A stretch of DNA of 64,000 nucleotides from Balaenoptera acutorostrata (GCF_949987535.1 NW_026646028.1:79928-143927), one strand, 5' to 3'; shown: positions 36,905 through 50,904, numbered from the stretch's first letter. The notes: a model not told the origin generated them from the sequence alone. Made by a program: numbers and translations.

Positions 36905-38591
36905 CCAAGCAACCTGGAAAGGCCAATCAGCGCTCCAAAGAAGTCTCGCTTCCCAGCGGGCAAAAGGGCCATGCGGAAAAAAGTGTCCAAACCAGAAATG
37001 CAGGACCGGCCATGGAGAAATGGGAGCCTTGCTACGCTGATGGGTGGGATGTAAATTGCCAACAGCCACTCTGGAGAAGTGTACGGTGTGTTCTGAAACA
37101 TCTAAAAAACACAGCTTGGAGAGCATAGGGCACTTCCACTCATGGGCGTATAAATTGGGAAAACTAAAAATCAGCAAGACACAGGCACCCCAAAGTTTAG
37201 GGCTGCTCTGTTGACAAGAACCCCCACTTCATTACACCTTAAATATCCTAGGAAAGAGAAAAATGGATAAAGAAGTTGGGGTCCTCATGTACAATAGAAT
37301 ATCACTCAGCCATGAAATCAACGTCATAAGGCTAGTAGCAGCACGATGAGTGGATTTAGGTACGACGATTCTAAGTGAAATAAGTCACACAGAAAAAGAC
37401 ACTTATCATAAGATATCACTTCTAGAGGGAATGTAAAAACCGCTACACTTGAACTGAATTACAAAACAGAACAGAGTCACACGTTTAGGAAACACACTAC
37501 GGCTGCTGAACGGGAAAGGTGAGGTGGGGTGATGCATAAAACAAGGGTTTCTAATTAGCTCAGATACCGTTCCATAAACCCAATATGTAAGAGACAAGAC
37601 CTATTCCTTTTTCAGTGAACTGGACTCAACACCCCCTATTCACCGCACAAGAATATATCTGACTAGGAAGAATCTTCAAACCTATGTATTGATATCTCTC
37701 TGTAAGTGAGTCAAGGGGGTGTAAAGCGGCATAAACACAGCCGTGAAAAGCAGCTAAACCCCATTATAAAAATAAATTACTTTTCAAAACCCGTGAAACA
37801 AAGACAGTGAAAGAGAGAGAAATTCTTCCAAAATTCGTTCAGGGGCTGTGATGCAACCTGGATTGACCATATCTAGACCCACAGCTGATTGAGACATAAG
37901 GGTGGACACTCTTGGGGCTGAGAGGTTCGGTGAGGTTGGGTGAGCCAACGCAGACCCTTTCAAGTAATACTGCATGGTACCCATCCCATGGGTCCCAAAT
38001 CTCCAGGTTCAAGGGCATCTTCCTACGTCGAAAACAGGCATGAGAAAGCCAGAAGATGGTACACCGTGTGATCGGGAAAGGTTTCTAAAACGCACCTCAT
38101 TTCTCATCTCCTTTGCTCGGGTTCGCCATTCCAGCCGATTTACTAGCCATCTCCCTCCTTGGAGAATCAGCACCTTTAACCTCCTGTTCCGTACAGGTTG
38201 CAATTTGTCCTGAGGATGAACGGGAAGAGGGGGAACCAATGAGAGACTAGCTCTAGGTGTTGGGACAGGCACAGGTCACTCTATTTTCCCATCAGGAAGA
38301 AGAATTAAGCACAAGCTCAGCCTGCCCCCCAGAACCAGAAGAGGGCCTGAAGCAATCCTGCGCTTTTGCGGCCAGCTCCCAAAAAAGCGAGTTGAAAAAT
38401 GGAGCTCAGGGGCACTGCAATTCACAAACCTGCAGAGTTTTAAATGATACCTCTCGTCCACAAATATATTAAGGGAAGGCAACGAAGAGGCTTTGAAAGC
38501 AAGGCAGAATTGCAGGAAACAGATTTCAGGAGGTAGATTCGAATCGCCTTGAAAGCACATGAAAAGCGGCAAAACGTGGACAATGATGCCC
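36833..38591 (+). repeat. Satellite unit M22 (type C)
   Basis: Palindrome mismatch at 36842, then an X-like tail (acaatagaatatc near 37292, gtttctaatt near 37547, actaggaag near 37663) and gaaagccag near 38043. C may have arisen by joining its own start to an X remainder. Confidence 0.9.
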
Positions 38592-40350
38592 TTGGCCAAA
38601 AAGGGCGTATGCGTTTTTTCCTGAATATATTCAGGAAAAAACGCATACGCCCTTTTTGGCCAACCAAGCAACCTGGAAAGGCCAATCAGCGCTCCAAAGA
38701 AGTCTCGCTTCCCAGCGGGCAAAAGGGCCATGCGGAAAAAAGTGTCCAAACCAGAAATGCAGGACCGGCCATGGAGAAATGGGAGCCTTGCTACGCTGAT
38801 GGGTGGGATGTAAATTGCCAACAGCCACTCTGGAGAAGTGTACGGTGTGTTCTGAAACATCTAAAAAACACAGCTTGGAGAGCATAGGGCACTTCCACTC
38901 ATGGGCGTATAAATTGGGAAAACTAAAAATCAGCAAGACACAGGCACCCCAAAGTTTAGGGCTGCTCTGTTGACAAGAACCCCCACTTCATTACACCTTA
39001 AATATCCTAGGAAAGCGAAAAATGGATAAAGAAGTTGGGGTCCTCATGTACAATGGAATATCACTCAGCCATGAAATCAACGTCATAAGGCTAGTAGCAG
39101 CACGATGAGTGGATTTAGGTATGACGATTCTAAGTGAAATAAGTCACACAGAAAAAGACACTTATCATAAGATATCACTTAGAGAGGGAATGTAAAAACC
39201 GCTACACTTGAACTGAATTACAAAACAGAACAGAGTCACATGTTTAGGAAACACACTACGGCTGCTGAACGGGAAAGGTGAGGTGGGGTGATGCATAAAA
39301 CAAGGGTTTCAAATTAGCTCAGATACCGTTCCATAAACCCAATATGTAAGAGACAAGACCTATTCCTTTTTCAGTGAACTGGACTCAACACCCCCTATTC
39401 ACCGCACAAGAATATATCTGACTAGTAAGAATCTTCAAACCTATGTATTGATATCTCTCTGTAAGTGAGTCAAGGGGGTGTAAAGTGGCATAAACACAGC
39501 CGTGAAAAGCAGCTAAACCCCATTATAAAAATAAATTACTTTTCAAAACCCGTGAAACAAAGACAGTGAAAGAGAGAGAAATTCTTCCAAAATTCGTTCA
39601 GGGGCTGTGATGCAACCTGGATTGACCATATCTAGACCCACAGCTGATTGAGACATAAGGGTGGACACTCTTGGGGCTGAGAGGTTCGGTGAGGTTGGGT
39701 GAGCCAACGCAGACCCTTTCAAATAATACTGCATGGTACACATCCCATGGGTCCCAAATCTCCAGGTTCAAGGGCATCTTCCTACGTCGAAAACAGGCAT
39801 GAGAAACCCAGAAGATGGTACACCGTGTGATCGGGAAAGGTTTCTAAAACGCACCTCATTTCTCATCTCCTTTGCTCGGGTTCGCCATTCCAGCCGATTT
39901 ACTAGCCATCTCCCTCCTTGGAGAATCAGCACCTTTAACCTCCTGTTCCGTACAGGTTGCAATTTGTCCTGAGGATGAACGGGAAGAGGGGGAACCAATG
40001 AGAGACTAGCTCTAGGTGTTGGGACAGGCACAGGTCACTCTATTTTCCCATCAGGAAGAAGAATTAAGCACAAGCTCAGCCTGCCCCCCAGAACCAGAAG
40101 AGGGCCTGAAGCAATCCTGCGCTTTTGCGGCCAGCTCCCAAAAAAGCGAGTTGAAAAATGGAGCTCAGGGGCACTGCAATTCACAAACCTGCAGAGTTTT
40201 AAATGATACCTCTCGTCCACAAATATATTAAGGGAAGGCAACGAAGAGGCTTTGAAAGCAAGGCAGAATTGCAGGAAACTGATTTCAGGAGGTAGATTCG
40301 AATCGCCTTGAAAGCACATGAAAAGCGGCAAAACGTGGACAATGATGCCC
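38592..40350 (+). repeat. Satellite unit M23 (type A)
   Basis: A markers as in M20, exactly 5,277 bp further on, including cttagagaggg near 39178 and ggtacacatcc near 39735. Private ggaaactgattt near 40274. Confidence 0.9.
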
Positions 40351-42109
40351 TTGGCCAAAAAGGGCGTATGCGTTTTTTCCTGAATATATTCAGGAAAAAA
40401 CGCATACGCCCTTTTTGGCCAACCAAGCAACCTGGAAAGGCCAATCAGCGCTCCAAAGAAGTCTCACTTCCCAGCGGGCAAAAGGGCCATGCGGAAAAAA
40501 GTGTCCAAACCAGAAATGCAGGACCGGCCATGGAGAAATGGGAGCCTTGCTACGCTGATGGGTGGGATGTAAATTGCCAACAGCCACTCTGGAGAAGTGT
40601 ACGGTGTGTTCTGAAACATCTAAAAAACACAGCTTGGAGAGCATAGGGCACTTCCACTCATGGGCGTATAAATTGGGAAAACTAAAAATCAGCAAGACAC
40701 AGGCACCCCAAAGTTTAGGGCTGCTCTGTTGACAAGAACCCCCACTTCATTACACCTTAAATATCCTAGGAAAGAGAAAAATGGATAAAGAAGTTGGGGT
40801 CCTCATGTACAATGGAATATCACTCAGCCATGAAATCAACGTCATAAGGCTAGTAGCAGCACGATGAGTGGATTTAGGTACGACGATTCTAAGTGAAATA
40901 AGTCACACAGAAAAAGACACTTATCATAAGATATCACTTCTAGAGGGAATGTAAAAACCGCTACACTTGAACTGAATTACAAAACAGAACAGAGTCACAC
41001 GTTTAGAAAACACACTATGGCTGCTGAACGGGAAAGGTGAGGTGGGGTGATGCATAAAACAAGGGTTTCAAATTAGCTCAGATACCGTTCCATAAACCCA
41101 ATATGTAAGAGACAAGACCTATTCCTTTTTCAGTGAACTGGACTCAACACCCCCTATTCACCGCACAAGAATATATCTGACTAGTAAGAATCTTCAAACC
41201 TATGTATTGATATCTCTCTGTAAGTGAGTCAAGGGGGTGTAAAGCGGCATAAACACAGCCGTGAAAAGCAGCTAAACCCCATTATAAAAATAAATTACTT
41301 TTCAAAACCCGTGAAACAAAGGCAGTGAAAGAGAGAGAAATTCTTACAAAATTCGTTCAGGGGCTGTGATGCAACCTGGATTGACCAAATCTAGACCCAC
41401 AGCTGATTGAGACATAAGGGTGGACACTCTTGGGGCTGAGAGGTTCGGTGAGGTTGGGTGAGCCAACGCAGACCCTTTCAAGTAATACTGCATGGTACCC
41501 ATGCCATGGGTCCCAAATCTCCAGGTTCAAGGGCATCTTCCTACGTCGAAAACAGGCATGAGAAACCCAGAAGATGGTACACCGTGTGATCGGGAAATGT
41601 TTCTAAAACGCACCTCATTTCTCATCTCCTTTGCTCGGGTTCGCCATTCCAGCCGATTTACTAGCCATCTCCCTCCTTGGAGAATCAGCACCTTTAACCT
41701 CCTGTTCCGTACAGGTTGCAATTTGTCCTGAGGATGAACGGGAAGAGGGGGAACCAATGAGAGACTAGCTCTAGGTGTTGGGACAGGCACAGGTAACTCT
41801 ATTTTCCCATCAGGAAGAAGAATTAAGCACAAGCTCAGCCTGCCCCCCAGAACCAGAAGAGGGCCTGAAGCAATCCTGCGCTTTTGCGGCCAGCTCCCAA
41901 AAAAGCGAGTTGAAAAATGGAGCTCAGGGGCACTGCAATTCACAAACCTGCAGAGTTTTAAATGATAGCTCTCGTCCACAAATATATTAAGGGAAGGCAA
42001 CGAAGAGGCTTTGAAAGCAAAGCAGAATTGCAGGAAACAGATTTCAGGAGGTAGATTCGAATCGCCTTGAAAGCACATGAAAAGCGGCAAAACGTGGACA
42101 ATGATGCCC
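40351..42109 (+). repeat. Satellite unit M24 (type B)
   Basis: B markers as in M21, offset by 5,277 bp (gtctcacttcc near 40461, acccatgccatgg near 41496). Confidence 0.9.
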
Positions 42110-42181
42110 TTGGCCAAAGAGGGCGTATGCGTTTTTTCCTGAATATATTCAGGAAAAAACGCATACGCCCTTTTTGGCCAA
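42110..42181. repeat. Palindrome with one arm mismatch (type C unit M25)
   Basis: Same unmatched G, at 42119, as in M22; inherited with the three-unit higher-order repeat. Confidence 0.92.
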
Positions 42182-43868
42182 CCAAGCAACCTGGAAAGGC
42201 CAATCAGCGCTCCAAAGAAGTCTCGCTTCCCAGCGGGCAAAAGGGCCATGCGGAAAAAAGTGTCCAAACCAGAAATGCAGGACCGGCCATGGAGAAATGG
42301 GAGCCTTGCTACGCTGATGGGTGGGATGTAAATTGCCAACAACCACTCTGGAGAAGTGTACGGTGTGTTCTGAAACATCTAAAAAACACAGCTTGGAGAG
42401 CATAGGGCACTTCCACTCATGGGCGTATAAATTGGGAAAACTAAAAATCAGCAAGACACAGGCACCCCAAAGTTTAGGGCTGCTCTGTTGACAAGAACCC
42501 CCACTTCATTACACCTTAAATATCCTAGGAAAGAGAAAAATGGATAAAGAAGTTGGGGTCCTCATGTACAATAGAATATCACTCAGCCATGAAATCAACG
42601 TCATAAGGCTAGTAGCAGCACGATGAGTGGATTTAGGTACGACGATTCTAAGTGAAATAAGTCACACAGAAAAAGACACTTATCATAAGATATCACTTCT
42701 AGAGGGAATGTAAAAACCGCTACACTTGAACTGAATTACAAAACAGAACAGAGTCACACGTTTAGGAAACACACTACGGCTGCTGAACGGGAAAGGTGAG
42801 GTGGGGTGATGCATAAAACAAGGGTTTCTAATTAGCTCAGATACCGTTCCATAAACCCAATATGTAAGAGACAAGACCTATTCCTTTTTCAGTGAACTGG
42901 ACTCAACACCCCCTATTCACCGCACAAGAATATATCTGACTAGGAAGAATCTTCAAACCTATGTATTGATATCTCTCTGTAAGTGAGTCAAGGGGGTGTA
43001 AAGCGGCATAAACACAGCCGTGAAAAGCAGCTAAACCCCATTATAAAAATAAATTACTTTTCAAAACCCGTGAAACAAAGACAGTGAAAGAGAGAGAAAT
43101 TCTTCCAAAATTCGTTCAGGGGCTGTGATGCAACCTGGATTGACCATATCTAGACCCACAGCTGATTGAGACATAAGGGTGGACACTCTTGGGGCTGAGA
43201 GGTTCGGTGAGGTTGGGTGAGCCAACGCAGACCCTTTCAAGTAATACTGCATGGTACCCATCCCATGGGTCCCAAATCTCCAGGTTCAAGGGCATCTTCC
43301 TACGTCGAAAACAGGCATGAGAAAGCCAGAAGATGGTACACCGTGTGATCGGGAAAGGTTTCTAAAACGCACCTCATTTCTCATCTCCTTTGCTCGGGTT
43401 CGCCATTCCAGCCGATTTACTAGCCATCTCCCTCCTTGGAGAATCAGCACCTTTAACCTCCTGTTCCGTACAGGTTGCAATTTGTCCTGAGGATGAACGG
43501 GAAGAGGGGGAACCAATGAGAGACTAGCTCTAGGTGTTGGGACAGGCACAGGTCACTCTATTTTCCCATCAGGAAGAAGAATTAAGCACAAGCTCAGCCT
43601 GCCCCCCAGAACCAGAAGAGGGCCTGAAGCAATCCTGCGCTTTTGCGGCCAGCTCCCAAAAAAGCGAGTTGAAAAATGGAGCTCAGGGGCACTGCAATTC
43701 ACAAACCTGCAGAGTTTTAAATGATACCTCTCGTCCACAAATATATTAAGGGAAGGCAACGAAGAGGCTTTGAAAGCAAGGCAGAATTGCAGGAAACAGA
43801 TTTCAGGAGGTAGATTCGAATCGCCTTGAAAGCACATGAAAAGCGGCAAAACGTGGACAATGATGACC
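42110..43868 (+). repeat. Satellite unit M25 (type C)
   Basis: C markers as in M22, offset by 5,277 bp. Private caaccactc near 42339. Where an A unit would be expected next, a B unit follows. Confidence 0.9.
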
Positions 43869-45627
43869 TTGGCCAAAAAGGGCGTATGCGTTTTTTCCTG
43901 AATATATTCAGGAAAAAACGCATACGCCCTTTTTGGCCAACCAAGCAACCTGGAAAGGCCAATCAGCGCTCCAAAGAAGTCTCACTTCCCAGCGGGCAAA
44001 AGGGCCATGCGGAAAAAAGTGTCCAAACCAGAAATGCAGGACCGGCCATGGAGAAATGGGAGCCTTGCTACGCTGATGGGTGGGATGTAAATTGCCAACA
44101 GCCACTCTGGAGAAGTGTACGGTGTGTTCTGAAACATCTAAAAAACACAGCTTGGAGAGCATAGGGCACTTCCACTCATGGGCGTATAAATTGGGAAAAC
44201 TAAAAATCAGCAAGACACAGGCACCCCAAAGTTTAGGGCTGCTCTGTTGACAAGAACCCCCACTTCATTACACCTTAAATATCCTAGGAAAGAGAAAAAT
44301 GGATAAAGAAGTTGGGGTCCTCATGTACAATGGAATATCACTCAGCCATGAAATCAACGTCATAAGGCTAGTAGCAGCACGATGAGTGGATTTAGGTACG
44401 ACGATTCTAAGTGAAATAAGTCACACAGAAAAAGACACTTATCATAAGATATCACTTCTAGAGGGAATGTAAAAACCGCTACACTTGAACTGAATTACAA
44501 AACAGAACAGAGTCACACGTTTAGAAAACACACTATGGCTGCTGAACGGGAAAGGTGAGGTGGGGTGATGCATAAAACAAGGGTTTCAAATTAGCTCAGA
44601 TACCGTTCCATAAACCCAATATGTAAGAGACAAGACCTATTCCTTTTTCAGTGAACTGGACTCAACACCCCCTATTCACCGCACAAGAATATATCTGACT
44701 AGTAAGAATCTTCAAACCTATGTATTGATATCTCTCTGTAAGTGAGTCAAGGGGGTGTAAAGCGGCATAAACACAGCCGTGAAAAGCAGCTAAACCCCAT
44801 TATAAAAATAAATTACTTTTCAAAACCCGTGAAACAAAGGCAGTGAAAGAGAGAGAAATTCTTACAAAATTCGTTCAGGGGCTGTGATGCAACCTGGATT
44901 GACCAAATCTAGACCCACAGCTGATTGAGACATAAGGGTGGACACTCTTGGGGCTGAGAGGTTCGGTGAGGTTGGGTGAGCCAACGCAGACCCTTTCAAG
45001 TAATACTGCATGGTACCCATGCCATGGGTCCCAAATCTCCAGGTTCAAGGGCATCTTCCTACGTCGAAAACAGGCATGAGAAACCCAGAAGATGGTACAC
45101 CGTGTGATCGGGAAATGTTTCTAAAACGCACCTCATTTCTCATCTCCTTTGCTCGGGTTCGCCATTCCAGCCGATTTACTAGCCATCTCCCTCCTTGGAG
45201 AATCAGCACCTTTAACCTCCTGTTCCGTACAGGTTGCAATTTGTCCTGAGGATGAACGGGAAGAGGGGGAACCAATGAGAGACTAGCTCTAGGTGTTGGG
45301 ACAGGCACAGGTAACTCTATTTTCCCATCAGGAAGAAGAATTAAGCACAAGCTCAGCCTGCCCCCCAGAACCAGAAGAGGGCCTGAAGCAATCCTGCGCT
45401 TTTGCGGCCAGCTCCCAAAAAAGCGAGTTGAAAAATGGAGCTCAGGGGCACTGCAATTCACAAACCTGCAGAGTTTTAAATGATAGCTCTCGTCCACAAA
45501 TATATTAAGGGAAGGCAACGAAGAGGCTTTGAAAGCAAAGCAGAATTGCAGGAAACAGATTTCAGGAGGTAGATTCGAATCGCCTTGAAAGCACATGAAA
45601 AGCGGCAAAACGTGGACAATGATGCCC
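43869..45627 (+). repeat. Satellite unit M26 (type B, A unit missing before it)
   Basis: gtctcacttcc near 43979 and the later B markers near 44891, 45007 and 45113. Private gatgacctt just before and at the palindrome edge (43863-43870). Confidence 0.9.
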
Positions 45628-45699
45628 TTGGCCAAAGAGGGCGTATGCGTTTTTTCCTGAATATATTCAGGAAAAAACGCATACGCCCTTTTTGGCCAA
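45628..45699. repeat. Palindrome with one arm mismatch (type C unit M27)
   Basis: Same unmatched G, at 45637, as in M22 and M25. Confidence 0.92.
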
Positions 45700-47386
45700 C
45701 CAAGCAACCTGGAAAGGCCAATCAGCGCTCCAAAGAAGTCTCGCTTCCCAGCGGGCAAAAGGGCCATGCGGAAAAAAGTGTCCAAACCAGAAATGCAGGA
45801 CCGGCCATGGAGAAATGGGAGCCTTGCTACGCTGATGGGTGGGATGTAAATTGCCAACAGCCACTCTGGAGAAGTGTACGGTGTGTTCTGAAACATCTAA
45901 AAAACACAGCTTGGAGAGCATAGGGCACTTCCACTCATGGGCGTATAAATTGGGAAAACTAAAAATCAGCAAGACACAGGCACCCCAAAGTTTAGGGCTG
46001 CTCTGTTGACAAGAACCCCCACTTCATTACACCTTAAATATCCTAGGAAAGAGAAAAATGGATAAAGAAGTTGGGGTCCTCATGTACAATGGAATATCAC
46101 TCAGCCATGAAATCCACGTCATAAGGCTAGTAGCAGCACGATGAGTGGATTTAGGTACGACGATTCTAAGTGAAATAAGTCACACAGAAAAAGACACTTA
46201 TCATAAGATATCACTTCTAGAGGGAATGTAAAAACCGCTACACTTGAACTGAATTACAAAACAGAACAGAGTCACACGTTTAGAAAACACACTATGGCTG
46301 CTGAACGGGAAAGGTGAGGTGGGGTGATGCATAAAACAAGGGTTTCAAATTAGCTCCGATACCGTTCCATAAACCCAATATGTAAGAGACAAGACCTATT
46401 CCTTTTTCAGTGAACTGGACTCAACACCCCCTATTCACTGCACAAGAATATATCTGACTAGTAAGAATCTTCAAACCTATGTATTGATATCTCTCTGTAA
46501 GTGAGTCAAGGGGGTGTAAAGCGGCATAAACACAGCCGTGAAAAGCAGCTAAACCCCATTATAAAAATAAATTACTTTTCAAAACCCGTGAAACAAAGAC
46601 AGTGAAAGAGAGAGAAATTCTTACAAAATTCTTTCAGGGGCTGTGATGCAACCTGGATTGACCATATCTAGACCCACAGCTGATTGAGACATAAGGGTGG
46701 ACACTCTTGGGGCTGAGAGGTTCGGTGAGGTTGGGTGAGCCAACGCAGACCCTTTCAAGTAATACTGCATGGTACCCATCCCATGGTTCCCAAATCTCCA
46801 GATTCAAGGGCATCTTCCTACATCGAAAACAGGCATGAGAAACCCAGAAGATGGTACACCGTGTGATCGGGAAAGGTTTCTAAAACGCACCTCATTTCTC
46901 ATCTCCTTTGCTCGGGTTCGCCATTCCAGCCGATTTACTAGCCATCTCCCTCCTTGGAGAATCAGCACCTTTAACCTCCTGTTCCGTACAGGTTGCAATT
47001 TGTCCTGAGGATGAACGGGAAGAGGGGGAACCAATGAGAGACTAGCTCTAGGTGTTGGGACAGGCACAGGTCACTCTATTTTCCCATCAGGAAGAAGAAT
47101 TAAGCACAAGCTCAGCCTGCCCCCCAGAACCAGAAGAGGGCCTGAAGCAATCCTGCGCTTTTGCGGCCAGCTCCCAAAAAAGCGAGTTGAAAAATGGAGC
47201 TCAGGGGCACTGCAATTCACAAACCTGCAGAGTTTTAAATGATACCTCTCGTCCACAAATATATTAAGGGAAGGCAACGAAGAGGCTTTGAAAGCAAGGC
47301 AGAATTGCAGGAAACAGATTTCAGGAGGTAGATTCGAATCGCCTTGAAAGCACATGAAAAGCGGCAAAACGTGGACAATGATGCCC
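45628..47386 (+). repeat. Satellite unit M27 (type C start, different tail)
   Basis: Starts with the C mismatch, but the tail has aatccacgtc near 46112, agctccgata near 46352 and cattcactgc near 46432 in place of X-like markers. Private catggttccc and cagattcaag near 46783-46807. The regular order ends here. Confidence 0.9.
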
Positions 47387-49145
47387 TTGGCCAAAAAGGG
47401 CGTATGCGTTTTTTCCTGAATATATTCAGGAAAAAACGCATACGCCCTTTTTGGCCAACCAAGCAACCTGGAAAGGCCAATCAGCGCACCAAAGAAGTCT
47501 CGCTTCCCAGCGGGCAAAAGGGCCATGCGGAAAAAAGTGTCCAAACCAGAAATGCAGGACCGGCCATGGAGAAATGGGAGCCTTGCTACGCTGATGGGTG
47601 GGATGTAAATTGCCAACAGCCACTCTGGAGAAGTGTACGGTGTGTTCTGAAACATCTAAAAAACACAGCTTGGAGAGCATAGGGCACTTCCACTCATGGG
47701 CGTATAAATTGGGAAAACTAAAAATCAGCAAGACACAGGCACCCCAAAGTTTACGGCTGCTCTGTTGACAAGAACCCCCACTTCATTACACCTTAAATAT
47801 CCTAGGAAAGAGAAAAATGGATAAAGAAGTTGTGGTCCTCATGTACAATGGAATATCACTCAGCCATGAAATCAACGTCATAAGGCTAGTAGCAGCACGA
47901 TGAGTGAATTTAGGTACGACGATTCTAAGTGAAATAAGTCACACAGAAAAAGACACTTATCATAAGATATCACTTCTAGAGGGAATGTAAAAACCGCTAC
48001 ACTTGAACTGAATTACAAAACAGAACAGAGTCACACGTTTAGAAAACACACTATGGCTGCTGAACGGGAAAGGTGAGGTGGGGTGATGCATAAAACAAGG
48101 GTTTCAAATTAGCTCCGATACCGTTCCATAAACCCAATATGTAAGAGACAAGACCTATTCCTTTTTCAGTGAACTGGACTCAACACCCCCTATTCACCGC
48201 ACAAGAATATATCTGACTAGTAAGAATCTTCAAACCTATGTATTGATATCTCTCTGTAAGTGAGTCAATGGGGTGTAAAGCGGCATAAACACAGCCGTGA
48301 AAAGCAGCTAAACCCCATTATAAAAATAAATTACTTTTCAAAACCCGTGAAACAAAGGCAGTGAAAGAGAGAGAAATTCTTCCAAAATTCGTTCAGGGGC
48401 TGTGATGCAACCTGGATTGACCATATCTAGACCCACAGCTGATTGAGTCATAAGGGTGGACACTCTTGGGGCTGAGAGGTTCGGTGAGGTTGGGTGAGCC
48501 AACGCAGACCCTTTCAAGTAATACTGCATGGTACCCATCCCATGGGTCCCAAATCTCCAGGTTCAAGGGCATCTTCCTACATCGAAAACAGGCATGAGAA
48601 ACCCAGAAGATGGTACACCGTGTGATCGGGAAAGGTTTCTAAAACGCACCTCATTTCTCATCTCCTTTGCTCGGGTTCGCCATTCCAGCCGATTTACTAG
48701 CCATCTCCCTCCTTGGAGAATCAGCACCTTTAACCTCCTGTTCCGTACAGGTTGCAATTTGTCCTGAGGATGAACGGGAAGAGGGGGAACCAATGAGAGA
48801 CTAGCTCTAGGTGTTGGGACAGGCACAGGTCACTCTATTTTCCCATCAGGAAGAAGAATTAAGCACAAGCTCAGCCTGCCCCCCAGAACCAGAAGAGGGC
48901 CTGAAGCAATCCTGCGCTTTTGCGGCCAGCTCCCAAAAAAGCGAGTTGAAAAATGGAGCTCAGGGGCACTGCAATTCACAAACCTGCAGAGTTTTAAATG
49001 ATACCTCTCGTCCACAAATATATTAAGGGAAGGCAACGAAGAGGCTTTGAAAGCAAGGCAGAATTGCAGGAAACAGATTTCAGGAGGTAGATTCGAATCG
49101 CCTTGAAAGCACATGAAAAGCGGCAAAACGTGGACAATGATGCCC
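47387..49145 (+). repeat. Satellite unit M28 (ordinary)
   Basis: Private cagcgcacc near 47483, tttacggctgc near 47750, gagtgaattt near 47903, gtcaatgggg near 48264 and gattgagtcat near 48442. Confidence 0.9.
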
Positions 49146-49217
49146 TTGTCCAAAAAGGGCGTATGCGTTTTTTCCTGAATATATTCAGGAAAAAACGCAT
49201 ACGCCCTTTTTGGCCAA
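49146..49217. repeat. Palindrome with a private arm mismatch (unit M29)
   Basis: G to T at 49149 changes the outer TTGGCC to TTGTCC on the left only. It is seen in no other unit and so looks recent. Confidence 0.9.
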
Positions 49218-50904
49218 CCAAGCAACCTGGAAAGGCCAATCAGCGCTCCAAAGAAGTCTCGCTTCCCAGCGGGCAAAAGGGCCATGCGGAAAAAAGTGTC
49301 CAAACCAGAAATGCAGGACCGGCCATGGAGAAATGGGAGCCTTGCTACGCTGATGGGTGGGATGTAAATTGCCAACAGCCACTCTGGAGAAGTGTACGGT
49401 GTGTTCTGAAACATCTAAAAGACACAGCTTGGAGAGCAAAGGGCACTTCCACTCATGGGCGTATAAATTGGGAAAACTAAAAATCAGCAAGACACAGGCA
49501 CCCCAAAGTTTAGGGCTGCTCTGTTGACAAGAACCCCCACTTCATTACACCTTAAATATCCTAGGAAAGTGAAAAATGGATAAAGAAGTTGTGGTCCTCA
49601 TGTACAATGGAATATCACTCAGCCATGAAATCCACGTCATAAGGCTAGTAGCAGCACGATGAGTGGATTTAGGTACGACGATTCTAAGTGAAATAAGTCA
49701 CACAGAAAAAGACACTTATCATAAGATATCACTTAGAGAGGGAATGTAAAAACCGCTACACTTGAACTGAATTACAAAACAGAACAGAGTCACACGTTCA
49801 GAAAACACACTATGGCTGCTGAACGGGAAAGGTGAGGTGGGGTGATGCATAAAACAAGGGTTTCAAATTAGCTCAGATACCGTTCCATAAACCCAATATG
49901 TAAGAGACAAGACCTATTCCTTTTTCAGTGAACTGGACTCAACACCCCCTATTCACCGCACAAGAATATATCTGACTAGTAAGAATCTTCAAACCTATGT
50001 ATTGATATCTCTCTGTAAGTGAGTCAAGGGGGTGTAAAGCGGCATAAACACAGCCGTGAAAAGCAGCTAAACCCCATTATAAAAATAAATTACTTTTCAA
50101 AACCCGTGAAACAAAGGCAGTGAAAGAGAGAGAAATTCTTACAAAATTCGTTCAGGGGCTATGATGCAACCTGGATTGACCATATCTAGACCCACAGCTG
50201 ATTGAGACATAAGGGTGGACACTCTTGGGGCTGAGAGGTTCGGTGAGGTTGGGTGAGCCAAAGCAGACCCTTTCAAGTAATACTGCATGGTACCCATCCC
50301 ATGGGTCCCAAATCTCCAGGTTCAAGGGCATCTTCCTACGTCGAAAACAGGCATGAGAAACCCAGAAGATGGTACACCGTGTGATCGGGAAAGGTTTCTA
50401 AAACGCACCTCATTTCTCATCTCCTTTGCTCGGGTTCGCCATTCCAGCCGATTTACTAGCCATCTCCCTCCTTGGAGAATCAGCACCTTTAACCTCCTGT
50501 TCCGTACAGGTTGCAATTTGTCCTGAGGATGAACGGGAAGAGGGGGAACCAATGAGAGACTAGCTCTAGGTGTTGGGACAGGCACAGGTCACTCTATTTT
50601 CCCATCAGGAAGAAGAATTAAGCACAAGCTCAGCCTGCCCCCCAGAACCAGAAGAGGGCCTGAAGCAATCCTGCGCTTTTGCGGCCAGCTCCCAAAAAAG
50701 CGAGTTGAAAAATGGAGCTCAGGGGCACTGCAATTCACAAACCTGCAGAGTTTTAAATGATACCTCTCGTCCACAAATATATTAAGGGAAGGCAACGAAG
50801 AGGCTTTGAAAGCAAGGCAGAATTGCAGGAAACAGATTTCAGGAGGTAGATTCGAATCGCCTTGAAAGCACAGGAAAAGCGGCAAAACGTGGACAATGAT
50901 GCCC
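49146..50904 (+). repeat. Satellite unit M29 (type P3)
   Basis: P3 is marked by aggaaagtgaaa near 49563, aatccacgtc near 49629, cttagagaggg near 49732 and cacgttcag near 49793. It shares ggctatgatgc near 50157 with M36. Confidence 0.9.

Larger units (their letters stand above)
33315..47386 (+). repeat. Three-unit higher-order repeat A-B-C (5,277-bp period), third copy lacking A
   Basis: A-B-C is complete at 33315..38591 and 38592..43868. Markers of each type recur at 5,277 bp (34458/39735, 36219/41496, 36842/42119). From 43869 the order is B-C only, and C loses its usual tail within M27. Confidence 0.88.
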
